Shown: positions 23,609 to 30,305 of the stretch, piece by piece
How the letters are laid out: the number at the start of each line of letters is the position of its first letter
Numbering within the stretch: position 1 is the first letter of the stretch
Assembly (NCBI GenBank): GCA_036676195.1
Contig: JAKFDK010000112.1
Location: forward strand, 1-32,801
Reading direction: 5' to 3'
DNA: 32,801 nucleotides
Source of the DNA: JAKFDK01 sp036676195
GTDB taxonomy: Bacteria; Bacillota; Sulfobacillia; Symbiobacteriales; ZC4RG38
The notes under the pieces: generated by a model
What the model was told of the DNA's origin: nothing
Databases searched by the model: none
Seen by the model: only the letters and a program-made list of their open reading frames with translations
Translations under genes and position numbers: made by a program

Positions 23609-24421
23609 ATGAAGTGGGGGAGGGCCAGGTGGGTCAGCAGCCTTGGCCTGCTGTTGTTCCTCCTGTTGTGGCAGTGGGGGGCCAGCCTGTACAACCCGAT
23701 CATTCTGCCTTCCCCCCGGGAGACGCTGGCGGCACTGCTGCACCTGGTGGCCACAGGCCAGGTGACCGAGGCAGCAGCCGCCACCGCCATCCGCACCCTG
23801 GGCGGTTTTGCCATCGCCTGCCTGGCCGGGGGGAGCCTTGGCGTGGCAGCCGGACTGCAGCCCGTGGTGCGCCGTCTGGTCTGGCCGGTGGTGACCGTAC
23901 TGCAGGGTATGCCGCCCATTGCCTGGATTGTCCTGGCGCTGATCTGGTTCGGCACCGGCTCGGGCACGCCCATCTTTACCGTGGCTGTAGCCACGTTGCC
24001 CATCGTCTTTGTGGGCGCCGTGGAAGGGGTACGCACCGCTGACCGCAGCCTGCTGGAAATGGCCCGCTCCTTCCAGACGCCACCCGGTATGCTGTTCTGG
24101 GACCTGTACCTGCCGCACCTGCTCTCTTACCTGTTTCCGGCCGTGGTGGCCGGACTGGCGGTGGCCTGGAAGGTCGCCGTCATGGCGGAACTGTTGGCGA
24201 CCGACACCGGCATTGGCGCCGGGCTGGCCGCGGCCCGGGTCAACCTGGATACGGCCAGGGCACTGGCCTGGGTGGCCGTGGTGGTGGGCTTGCTGTTTGC
24301 CTTTGAATATGCGGTGCTGCATCCTCTGAAGCGCCGGCTGGAGCCCTGGCGCCAGACCGAACTGGCGGCGGGGGGCGGTGCCGGCTCCGCCGGTGCGCAA
24401 CCTGACGTGGGGAGGACCTGA
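23609..24421 (+). CDS. ABC transporter permease (NitT/TauT-like)
   Basis: 270 residues, about six TM helices, in the nitrate/sulfonate/taurine permease class. It shows PSPRETLAALLHL early, PPIAWIVLALIWFG in the middle, an EAA loop RTADRSLLEMARSFQTPPGMLFWDLYLPHL (contacting the ATPase) and LAVAWKVAVMAELLA. SD is weak. First gene of permease-ATPase-binding protein, 8 bp before the ATPase. The Fur box suggests an iron or other metal complex as substrate instead of the usual sulfonates, but this is inference. Confidence 0.9.
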   Translation: MKWGRARWVSSLGLLLFLLLWQWGASLYNPIILPSPRETLAALLHLVATGQVTEAAAATAIRTLGGFAIACLAGGSLGVAAGLQPVVRRLVWPVVTVLQGMPPIAWIVLALIWFGTGSGTPIFTVAVATLPIVFVGAVEGVRTADRSLLEMARSFQTPPGMLFWDLYLPHLLSYLFPAVVAGLAVAWKVAVMAELLATDTGIGAGLAAARVNLDTARALAWVAVVVGLLFAFEYAVLHPLKRRLEPWRQTELAAGGGAGSAGAQPDVGRT

Positions 24422-24429
24422 AGCCAGCC

Positions 24430-25176
24430 ATGCTCGTGATGAATGACATTCGCCACAGCTACGGCGGGACGGTCGTGCTGGAAGGGGTCAGCCTGGCCCT
24501 GCGCCCGGGGCAGGTCCTGTCCATGACCGGTCCGTCGGGGTGCGGCAAGACCACGCTGCTGCACATGGCGGCCGGGCTGGTCCGTCCCGGGTCAGGGACG
24601 GTTGATAACCGGTTCCGACGGGCGGCCTATGTGTTCCAGGAGCCCCGCCTACTGCCGTGGCGGACCACCGCCGACAACATTGCCTTCGGGCTGAAGGCCC
24701 AGGGTGTTGCCCCTGCCCACCGGCGCCGGCAGGCCATGGAGCTGGTGCAACGGCTGGGGCTGACCGGAGCCGAGGGCAAGTACCCCCATCAGCTCAGCGG
24801 GGGCATGCGGCAGCGGGTCGCCCTGGGGCGGGCCCTGGCGGTGGAACCGGATCTGCTGTTGCTGGACGAGCCCTTCAGTGCCCTGGATCTGGGGCTGAAA
24901 CGGGAACTGCAGGAACTGCTGCTCAGCCTGCTGGCAGAACGGAATCTGGCGGCGCTGTTCGTCACCCATGACCTGGCCGAGGCGGTCCGCCTGGGAGACG
25001 AGTTGCTGGTGCTGTCCCCGTCGCCCGGGCGGGTCCGGCAGCGGCAGATCCTGGACCGGCCGCCGGCCCAGCGCGACGACCCGTACGTGTACGAGACCCT
25101 GTCCCGGTTGCTGCGTGAGCCAGCGGTGGCGGCTTGCTTTGGCGGCGGCGGCCCGGTGGCGGCCCTGGTTCCGTGA
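24430..25176 (+). CDS. ABC transporter ATP-binding protein (NitT/TauT-like)
   Basis: 248 residues: Walker A GPSGCGKTT (34-42), Q-loop FQEPRLLPWRT, the hallmark of the NitT/TauT class, signature LSGGMRQRVALGRAL, Walker B DLLLLDEPFSALD and H-loop THDLAEA. ATG 24430 with GGAGG some 14 nt upstream; ATG 24445 is a possible alternative. Powers the permease encoded directly upstream; the binding protein gene follows 32 bp later. Confidence 0.92.
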   Translation: MLVMNDIRHSYGGTVVLEGVSLALRPGQVLSMTGPSGCGKTTLLHMAAGLVRPGSGTVDNRFRRAAYVFQEPRLLPWRTTADNIAFGLKAQGVAPAHRRRQAMELVQRLGLTGAEGKYPHQLSGGMRQRVALGRALAVEPDLLLLDEPFSALDLGLKRELQELLLSLLAERNLAALFVTHDLAEAVRLGDELLVLSPSPGRVRQRQILDRPPAQRDDPYVYETLSRLLREPAVAACFGGGGPVAALVP

Positions 25177-25208
25177 GTCGTAACAGTAGTGAAGGAGCGA
25201 TTCTCCCC

Positions 25209-26264
25209 ATGAACATGACCAGACGGCAATTTGTTCACCTGGCGACCATGGCCGGCGGCAGTGCCCTGCTCGGGGGCCTGCTTGGCTGCGGACGCGCCGA
25301 AGGCCCGGCTCCGGCAGCCCCTGCCGCCGGGCAACCGGCAGCGGTGCCGGCGCTGGATAAGCTGGTGATCCAGGGCCCCATGGCCCCGCCCACCATCCTG
25401 CTGGCCCACCTGGTGCTACAGCAGGAAGCGCTGAAAAAGGCCGTGCCGGGCGTCTCCTTCAGCACCTACAAGAACCCCGACCAGGTCCGGGCCGGGATTA
25501 CTTCCGGCGAGTTGCAGGTGGCGGCCGTCCCCACCTACCTGGCGGCCAACCTGTACCGGCGCGGGATTCCGGTGCAGTTGCTGAACGTCACGGTCTGGGG
25601 CATTCTGCACGTGCTGACGGTCGACGATGGGATCAAGGGCTGGGCCGACCTGAAGGGTAAGGACGTGTTCATCCCCTTCAAGGGGGATATGCCGGACCTG
25701 GTCTTTCGCTACCTGGCCGGGAAGAATGGGCTGGACCCGGCCAAAGACCTGAAGCTGCAGTACACATCGGCCCCGCCGGAAGCCTTGCAGATGCTCCTGG
25801 CCGGCAAGGCCAAGGCTGTTGTGCTCCATGAACCGGTAGCCACGGCGGCGCAGGTCCAGGGCAAGCAAAAGGGCCTGAATGTACGCCCGGTGCTCGACCT
25901 GCAGCAGGAGTGGGCCAAGGCCACCGGCCGGGCGCCCCGGATTCCCCAGGCCGGCACCATCGTCATGGCCAGTCTGACCCGGGATTACCCGGAGGTGGTG
26001 GCGGCCATTCAGACCGGCATCAAGGAGGCCGCCGACTGGGTGCGGGCCAACCCGGCGGCCGCCGCCGAACTGGGCAGCAAGCACCTGGGCGACCTGCAGG
26101 CGCCGGTAATCGAAAAGTCGCTGGCCCGCACGCCCATGGAAATGGTACCGGCGGCGGCAGCCCGGGAGGAGCTGGAATTCTTCTTCTCCCGGCTGAAGGA
26201 GCTGTCCCCGGACATCATCGGCGGGGACCTGCCGGACAGCGGGTTTTACTACGGCGGTAAGTAG
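25209..26264 (+). CDS. ABC substrate-binding lipoprotein with Tat-type signal
   Basis: 351 residues. The N terminus combines a twin-arginine motif (TRRQFVHLA, 4-12) with a lipobox LLGC (Cys27), so it is probably a Tat-exported lipoprotein that folds, perhaps with a cofactor, before export. The mature part resembles NMT1/SsuA-type two-lobed binding proteins: PPTILLAHLVLQ, GELQVAAVPTYLA, GWADLKGKDVFIPFKGDMPDL, KAKAVVLHEPVA. SD GAAGGAG at 25191-25197. Third gene of the Fur-boxed operon; ligand unknown. Confidence 0.9.
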   Translation: MNMTRRQFVHLATMAGGSALLGGLLGCGRAEGPAPAAPAAGQPAAVPALDKLVIQGPMAPPTILLAHLVLQQEALKKAVPGVSFSTYKNPDQVRAGITSGELQVAAVPTYLAANLYRRGIPVQLLNVTVWGILHVLTVDDGIKGWADLKGKDVFIPFKGDMPDLVFRYLAGKNGLDPAKDLKLQYTSAPPEALQMLLAGKAKAVVLHEPVATAAQVQGKQKGLNVRPVLDLQQEWAKATGRAPRIPQAGTIVMASLTRDYPEVVAAIQTGIKEAADWVRANPAAAAELGSKHLGDLQAPVIEKSLARTPMEMVPAAAAREELEFFFSRLKELSPDIIGGDLPDSGFYYGGK

Positions 26265-26303
26265 ACGCAGCCTGCGGGCAGCAGACTGGGGCGGCAAGGT
26301 CTG

Positions 26304-27518
26304 TCACCGGCCGGCCAGGTGCGACAGCAGGCCCACCGCCCCGCCCACCGCCACCAGCCAGGCGGAGTTGACCTTGTAGCGCAAAACGGCGGCCAGGGCG
26401 GCCAGGGCCAGGGCCACCGTGAGCCAGTCCGTCAGCGCCGCCCGGCCCAAATCCCAGGTCACCACAGCCATCAGGCCAAGGGAGGCGGCGTTAACGCCAT
26501 CCAGAAAGCCGGCGGCCCATGGGGACCGGCGTAGCCTGGGCACCCACGGATTCACGGCAGCCACCAGCAGAAAGGCCGGCAGAAAAATCCCGATAGTGGC
26601 CACAATGGCACCAGGGCTGCCCGCCAGCAGATAGCCGACAAAGGTTGCCGTGGTAAACACCGGGCCGGGGGTGAACTGGCCAATGGCCACGGCATCCAGC
26701 AGTTCCTGCGGGCTCAGCCAGTGCCAGCGCTCCACCAGGTCCTTTTGCAAAAAGGCCAGCAGCACGTAGCCACTGCCATACAGGACCGAGCCGATTTTCA
26801 GGAAAAACCAGAACACCTTGGCCCAGGTGGGGGCGGCGGCCACTGCCCCGGTGGCCATGGCGGCGGCGCTCTCCGGACCCAACGCCAGCAGCCCTGGCAC
26901 CGGCAGGGCGACTGCCGCACCGGCCCCACCCACGCGGCCGCGGTTGGCGGCAAGCATCACTGCCAGCCCGGCCAGCAGCAGCAGCAGGATTTCATGCACG
27001 CCCAAAAATGACAGTCCCACCACAGCGGCACCGGCCACGGCCGTGGGCACCCCCTTGATGGCCGACTTGCGCAGCCCCCACAGGGCCTGTGCCACAATGG
27101 CGATGATCACCGGCTTGATCCCATACAGCAGCCACCCGGCCTGCGGTACGGTCTGGTAGCGGGCGTACAGGGCAGCCAGCGCCCACACGATCAGCATGGC
27201 CGGCAGAATAAAGCACGACCCGGCCACAATCAGGCCCCGCCAGCCGGCGCGGGCGTAGCCGATATGGATCGCCAGTTCCGTGGAGTTAGGGCCGGGGATC
27301 AGGTTCGTGGCACCCAGCAGGTCCAGGAAGGTTTGCCGGTCCAGCCAGCGGCGGCGGGTGACAAACTCCTCGTTCATCATGGCAATGTGGGCGGCCGGGC
27401 CGCCAAAGGCGATCGTACCCAGCTTCAGAAACACGGCGGCCAGTTCCGCCAGCCGTTTCTCCGGCGCCGCCGGTACACCGGCCGGGCCGCCGGGGGGCGG
27501 AAATTCGTCTGTGGGCAT
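26304..27518 (-). CDS. chrA: chromate transporter family protein (ChrA)
   Basis: 404-residue, two-domain CHR protein, known in several species to export chromate. The N-terminal domain has FLKLGTIAFGGPAAHIAMM and GATNLIPGPNSTELAIHIGY. The C-terminal repeat has FLKIGSVLYGSGYVLLAFL and AIGQFTPGPVFTTATFVGY. ATG 27518 has SD AAGGAGG 13 nt upstream, a long spacing; extending the frame further gives no better start. Divergent from the selenoprotein candidate with a 180-bp shared promoter region. The substrate could also be another oxyanion. Confidence 0.9.
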   Translation of the reverse strand: MPTDEFPPPGGPAGVPAAPEKRLAELAAVFLKLGTIAFGGPAAHIAMMNEEFVTRRRWLDRQTFLDLLGATNLIPGPNSTELAIHIGYARAGWRGLIVAGSCFILPAMLIVWALAALYARYQTVPQAGWLLYGIKPVIIAIVAQALWGLRKSAIKGVPTAVAGAAVVGLSFLGVHEILLLLLAGLAVMLAANRGRVGGAGAAVALPVPGLLALGPESAAAMATGAVAAAPTWAKVFWFFLKIGSVLYGSGYVLLAFLQKDLVERWHWLSPQELLDAVAIGQFTPGPVFTTATFVGYLLAGSPGAIVATIGIFLPAFLLVAAVNPWVPRLRRSPWAAGFLDGVNAASLGLMAVVTWDLGRAALTDWLTVALALAALAAVLRYKVNSAWLVAVGGAVGLLSHLAGR

Positions 27519-27625
27519 GCGCGGGTGGATACCTCCTTGGTGGCGGTGTTCGCCATCACCGGCCCGGTTCCTGCCGGGGTGTGGCCTGACAAAACGTGCA
27601 GATTTGGCTGCCGGATCGGTAGGTC

Positions 27626-27654
27626 TTGCGCCAGACATGACGAAGCTATTTAAT
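27626..27654 (+). promoter_or_regulatory. promoter of the HMA selenoprotein gene
   Basis: TTGCGC (27626-27631), 17-bp spacer, TTTAAT (27649-27654), 43 bp before the ATG. Pattern match only. Confidence 0.45.
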
Positions 27655-27697
27655 GGTGAACCAACGGCATTGCGCCCCATCCTGAGGAGGTAGCGAA

Positions 27698-27910
27698 ATG
27701 GCGAGCATGACCCTGAAGATCCAGGGAATGACCTGAGGCCACTGCACCCTTGCCGTGAGCAAGGCGCTGAAGGAACTGGCCGGTGTAACCGACGCCAAGG
27801 TGGATGTCGGTTCGGCTGTGGTTACCTATGAACCGGGGCAGGTCAGCGAAGAAATGATCAAGGGTGCCGTGGCAGACGCCGGTTACCAGGTGGTCGATGT
27901 GACCGCTTAG
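27698..27910 (+). CDS. HMA-domain (CopZ/MerP-like) metal-binding selenoprotein, in-frame TGA read as Sec
   Basis: 70-residue heavy-metal-associated domain protein. Motif GMT-U-G-H-C (10-16) stands where the family has GMTCxHC, with TGA (27734-27736) encoding residue 13. The rest is a complete, intact domain: SKALKELAGVTDAKVDVGSAVVTYEPGQVSEEMIKGAVADAGYQVVDV follows the usual beta-alpha-beta-beta-alpha-beta pattern and ends in a normal TAG. SD GAGGAGG lies 7 nt before the ATG and a strong terminator follows. The hairpin at 27748-27764 fits bacterial SECIS rules. Family role is binding or delivery of Cu+, Hg2+ or another soft metal through the two thiol(ate)s; a selenolate would raise affinity or add redox activity. 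Alternative: a single nonsense mutation. Confidence 0.8.
27748..27764 (+). promoter_or_regulatory. bacterial SECIS hairpin
   Basis: CCTTGC (27748-27753), loop CGTGA, GCAAGG (27759-27764): a perfect 6-bp stem. The loop begins 17 nt after the TGA and has G as its second base, matching the known bacterial SECIS rules (16-37 nt distance, G in the first two loop bases). Confidence 0.65.
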
Positions 27911-27947
27911 TCCGCCCGGGCCTGATGTGGATATGCTCCCTACGCAG

Positions 27948-27995
27948 AGGGCCCGGTGTGTGCGCCAGTCGCACATACCGGGCCCTTCTCGTTGC
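27948..27995 (+). terminator. terminator after the HMA gene
   Basis: AGGGCCCGGT (27948-27957) pairs with ACCGGGCCCT (27977-27986), with a further inner stem TGTGCG/CGCACA, followed by TCTCGTT. Strong hairpin, modest U-tract. Confidence 0.75.
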
Positions 27996-28085
27996 GGCCG
28001 ATCGCCGCCGCCGTTGCCGCGACCGTGACGCCCATCACTGTTTCTGGTGTGAGGTAAATGATAGCATCGACCTATCTTTCACCGG

Positions 28086-28104
28086 AAGAATGATTCTCAT
28101 TATC
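28086..28104. promoter_or_regulatory. Fur box upstream of the CopD-like gene
   Basis: AAGAATGATTCTCATTATC matches the Fur consensus at about 15 of 19 positions, with core AATGA-TTC-TCATT. It lies 58 bp before the ATG. Confidence 0.55.
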
Positions 28105-28162
28105 GCCGGGTGGGGCAAACCCAGGGCGACATACGGTGTACGAACGGCGGGAGGAGTTACCG

Positions 28163-28675
28163 ATGGTGGGAATCTGGACGCTGGTCCACTGGCTGCATGT
28201 GGCGGGGGCCATTATCTGGCTGGGCGGAGTTTTCTTTGTCGTATTCATGCTGCGGCCCGCCCTGCAGACGGTGCCGGAACTCCATGTGCGCCGGTTTGTC
28301 CTGGGCCAGACCGTGGCCCGGATGCGCCGGGTGATTAACGTGGTGGTGACAACGCAGGCGCTGACCGGGATCTACATGATCTGGGTGCGCCTGGACGGTG
28401 CCAGTGGTTTCTGGTCCGGCAACTGGGGGGGGATCCTGCTGACCAAGGTGGTGTTGGCCTCCCTGATGATCGCCCTGTACGTGGTGGTGCCCCGACTGTT
28501 GCTGTCGGCACCGGCCTCCGGCGCCGCAGGGGCTGGTGGCGGTGGCGGGGGGACGCACGACTGCCCGACCGAAATGGCCGGTCCGCCCTGGCAGCAAAAG
28601 CTCGGCCAGATCCTGCACGTGGTCCTGCTGGTGCTGGGCTTCACCGTGGTTTTCCTGGCCAAGCTGCTCACCTGA
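28163..28675 (+). CDS. CopD-like four-TM membrane protein
   Basis: 170 residues with four TM helices. The first helix carries HWLHVAGAIIWLGG (His9, His12), a pattern shared by the CopD and HemJ/YkoI-like membrane families, where such histidines bind copper or heme. A third His152 lies in TM4. A Gly-rich loop with THDC (131-134) separates TM3 and TM4. ATG 28163 follows GGAGGAG. Monocistronic between two terminators, with a Fur box in front, so an iron- or heme-linked role is as likely as copper. Exact function not determinable. Confidence 0.75.
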   Translation: MVGIWTLVHWLHVAGAIIWLGGVFFVVFMLRPALQTVPELHVRRFVLGQTVARMRRVINVVVTTQALTGIYMIWVRLDGASGFWSGNWGGILLTKVVLASLMIALYVVVPRLLLSAPASGAAGAGGGGGGTHDCPTEMAGPPWQQKLGQILHVVLLVLGFTVVFLAKLLT

Positions 28676-28692
28676 GCCGGTTCCCGATGGTC

Positions 28693-28730
28693 AACAGGGC
28701 GCTCTGCCGCTGGGTGGGGCGCCCTGTTCG
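28693..28730 (+). terminator. terminator after the CopD-like gene
   Basis: AACAGGGCGC (28693-28702) pairs perfectly with GCGCCCTGTT (28719-28728). Confidence 0.7.
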
Positions 28731-28887
28731 CGCCTGCTGGGGCTGGGGGGGCCGCTGGGGAGACTGGCCCGCAGCCCGGGTCCCGGGGGCGAATGCGTGG
28801 GTGCAGAATTGAAAAGACGATTACAAATTTGAAGGGATCAAAGTCAGGCCTGTGCCTCCCTAACCTGCTTCCTGTCGCCAATCTGGA

Positions 28888-28904
28888 CTGGAACGATTCT
28901 TGCA
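28888..28904 (+). promoter_or_regulatory. sigma-54 (RpoN) -24/-12 promoter
   Basis: CTGGAACGATTCTTGCA matches YTGGCACGRNNNTTGCW at all but one position, with GG and GC exactly 10 nt apart. It lies 57 bp before the GlcG-like gene. A weak sigma-70 alternative (TTGCAA, 17 bp, TGTTAT) overlaps. No enhancer-binding activator gene is in the window. Confidence 0.7.
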
Positions 28905-28961
28905 AACAGTGAAATAGCAGGTTGTTATTTCTGAATTCGGAATATGGGGAGAGGATTCCTG

Positions 28962-29378
28962 ATGTCGACCTTCGCCAAGCAGTCCCTCACCGCTGAGGCG
29001 GCGGCCCGCCTGATCGCGGCCGCTCAGACCAAGGCAAAGGAAATTGGCGTCCCGATGGCCATTGCAGTGGTCGATGAAAGCGGGAATCTGAAGGCTTTCG
29101 TGCGGATGGACGGGGCCGCCCTGCTGGCGGCCCAGGTGGCTCAGGACAAGGCATACACCGCCGTTGGGTTTGGGGTGCCCACCAAGGCCTGGCCCGAGTA
29201 CTTCGGCAACGACAAGCCACTGTGGGATAACATTCACGCCATCCAGCGGGCCGTGCCTTTTGCCGGCGGATACCCGATCCGGGTTGGTGACCAGGTGGTG
29301 GGCGCCATCGGCGTTTCCGGGGGCCATTACAGCCAGGACGACGTGGTGGCTGAGGCCGCGCTGACCGCCCTGTCCTGA
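28962..29378 (+). CDS. GlcG/HbpS-family (DUF336) protein
   Basis: 138 residues, the whole of a GlcG/HbpS domain: LTAEAAARLIAAAQTKAKEIGVP, AIAVVDESGNLKAFVRMDGA, DKAYTAVGF, and GGYPIRVGDQVVGAIGVSGG near the C terminus. Members bind heme or cobalamin in some species and often accompany small-molecule degradation genes; the role here is unknown. ATG 28962 with SD GGGGAGAGG. Driven by the sigma-54 promoter and followed 58 bp later by the aldolase-family gene, probably an operon. Confidence 0.88.
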   Translation: MSTFAKQSLTAEAAARLIAAAQTKAKEIGVPMAIAVVDESGNLKAFVRMDGAALLAAQVAQDKAYTAVGFGVPTKAWPEYFGNDKPLWDNIHAIQRAVPFAGGYPIRVGDQVVGAIGVSGGHYSQDDVVAEAALTALS

Positions 29379-29436
29379 AGCGGCGGGGGAGGGTGCTGCT
29401 GCAGCCCGGATCCACTTGAAGGAGGAAACCCAACCG

Positions 29437-30123
29437 ATGACGGACGAACGCGCACATGTGGCTGAAAAGGTTGTGACTGCCTGTCGCATCCTGGTGCAGC
29501 GCCGGCTTTGCGAGGCATTTGGGCACTTCAGCGCCCGGATCCCCGGGACAGACCAGTTTGTCATCTCACCACGCCGGAGCATGGCAGTGGTGCAAAGTCC
29601 GGACGATCTGGTCACGGTGGACCTGAACGGGCGCAAGGTAGCCGGCGGCTCCGACCAGCCACTGGAAACCTGGATACATACCTGCATTTATCGTGCCCGG
29701 CCCGATGTCGGGGCGGTGGCGCGCACCCACTCCTTCACGACCTCGGCCTTCGCCGTGGCCGGCCGCCCCGTGCGCCCTGTGCACGACTTTGGCGCGATCC
29801 TGCTGGATGAAGTACCGGTCTTCCCCCACTCGGAGCTGATCGAAACCGAGGCGCTGGGCCAGGAATTGGCCGCGTTCATCGGCCAGGGTCCCGGCGCGCT
29901 GCTGCGGGGCAACGGCACAGCCATCGTCGGCAAAGACGCCATCGAGACCTGCATCCGCGCCGTTTACCTGGAAGAGTCGGCCGTCATGCAGCTTCAGGCC
30001 CAGCAGTTAGGTGACCCCCGCTACTTTGCGCCTGAGGAGACCCGCGCCCGCGGGCAGCAGTTGCTGGAGTCCTCGCACATTCTGCGGGCCTGGGAACATT
30101 ACCGGCGGGAAGCCGAGGGTTAA
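29437..30123 (+). CDS. class II aldolase/adducin-family protein with altered metal site
   Basis: 228 residues of the class II aldolase/decarboxylase fold: AFGHFSARIPG (28-37), PLETWIHTCIYRARPDVGAVARTHS (75-99), then LLRGNGTAIVGKDAIET. The catalytic-acid position Glu77 is present. Zinc ligands in the family are normally H-x-H and a later His in an N-H-G/G-H-G motif. Here they read R96-T-H98 and G-N159-G, so only one of three is kept. It may act without Zn2+ or on a different substrate. SD AAGGAGG. Second gene of the sigma-54 operon; substrate unknown, perhaps a small hydroxyacid. Confidence 0.85.
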   Translation: MTDERAHVAEKVVTACRILVQRRLCEAFGHFSARIPGTDQFVISPRRSMAVVQSPDDLVTVDLNGRKVAGGSDQPLETWIHTCIYRARPDVGAVARTHSFTTSAFAVAGRPVRPVHDFGAILLDEVPVFPHSELIETEALGQELAAFIGQGPGALLRGNGTAIVGKDAIETCIRAVYLEESAVMQLQAQQLGDPRYFAPEETRARGQQLLESSHILRAWEHYRREAEG

Positions 30124-30140
30124 AAGCAAGAGTTTCAAGG

Positions 30141-30182
30141 CAGGGCGCCCGGCCAGACACAGGCCGGGCGCCCTGTTTCATT
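30141..30182 (+). terminator. strong intrinsic terminator
   Basis: CAGGGCGCCCGGCC (30141-30154) pairs perfectly with GGCCGGGCGCCCTG (30162-30175), then TTTCATT. Ends the GlcG/aldolase operon. Confidence 0.85.
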
Positions 30183-30217
30183 CATGTGGCAGACCAACTG
30201 CGGCGAGAAGGCGCAGG

Positions 30218-30231
30218 ACTAATTTATTAGT
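30218..30231. promoter_or_regulatory. palindromic operator candidate for the MFS gene
   Basis: ACTAATTTATTAGT, a perfect inverted repeat (ACTAAT-TT-ATTAGT) in an AT-rich patch 75 bp before the exporter gene. Typical size and composition for a MarR/TetR-family site; no such regulator is in the window. Confidence 0.45.
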
Positions 30232-30305
30232 ATGACGAAGTATCTGCGAGTGAACCTGGAGGCAATATTCCAGGAAATGCTTCACGGGAAAGGCCGGAAC
30301 CACCG

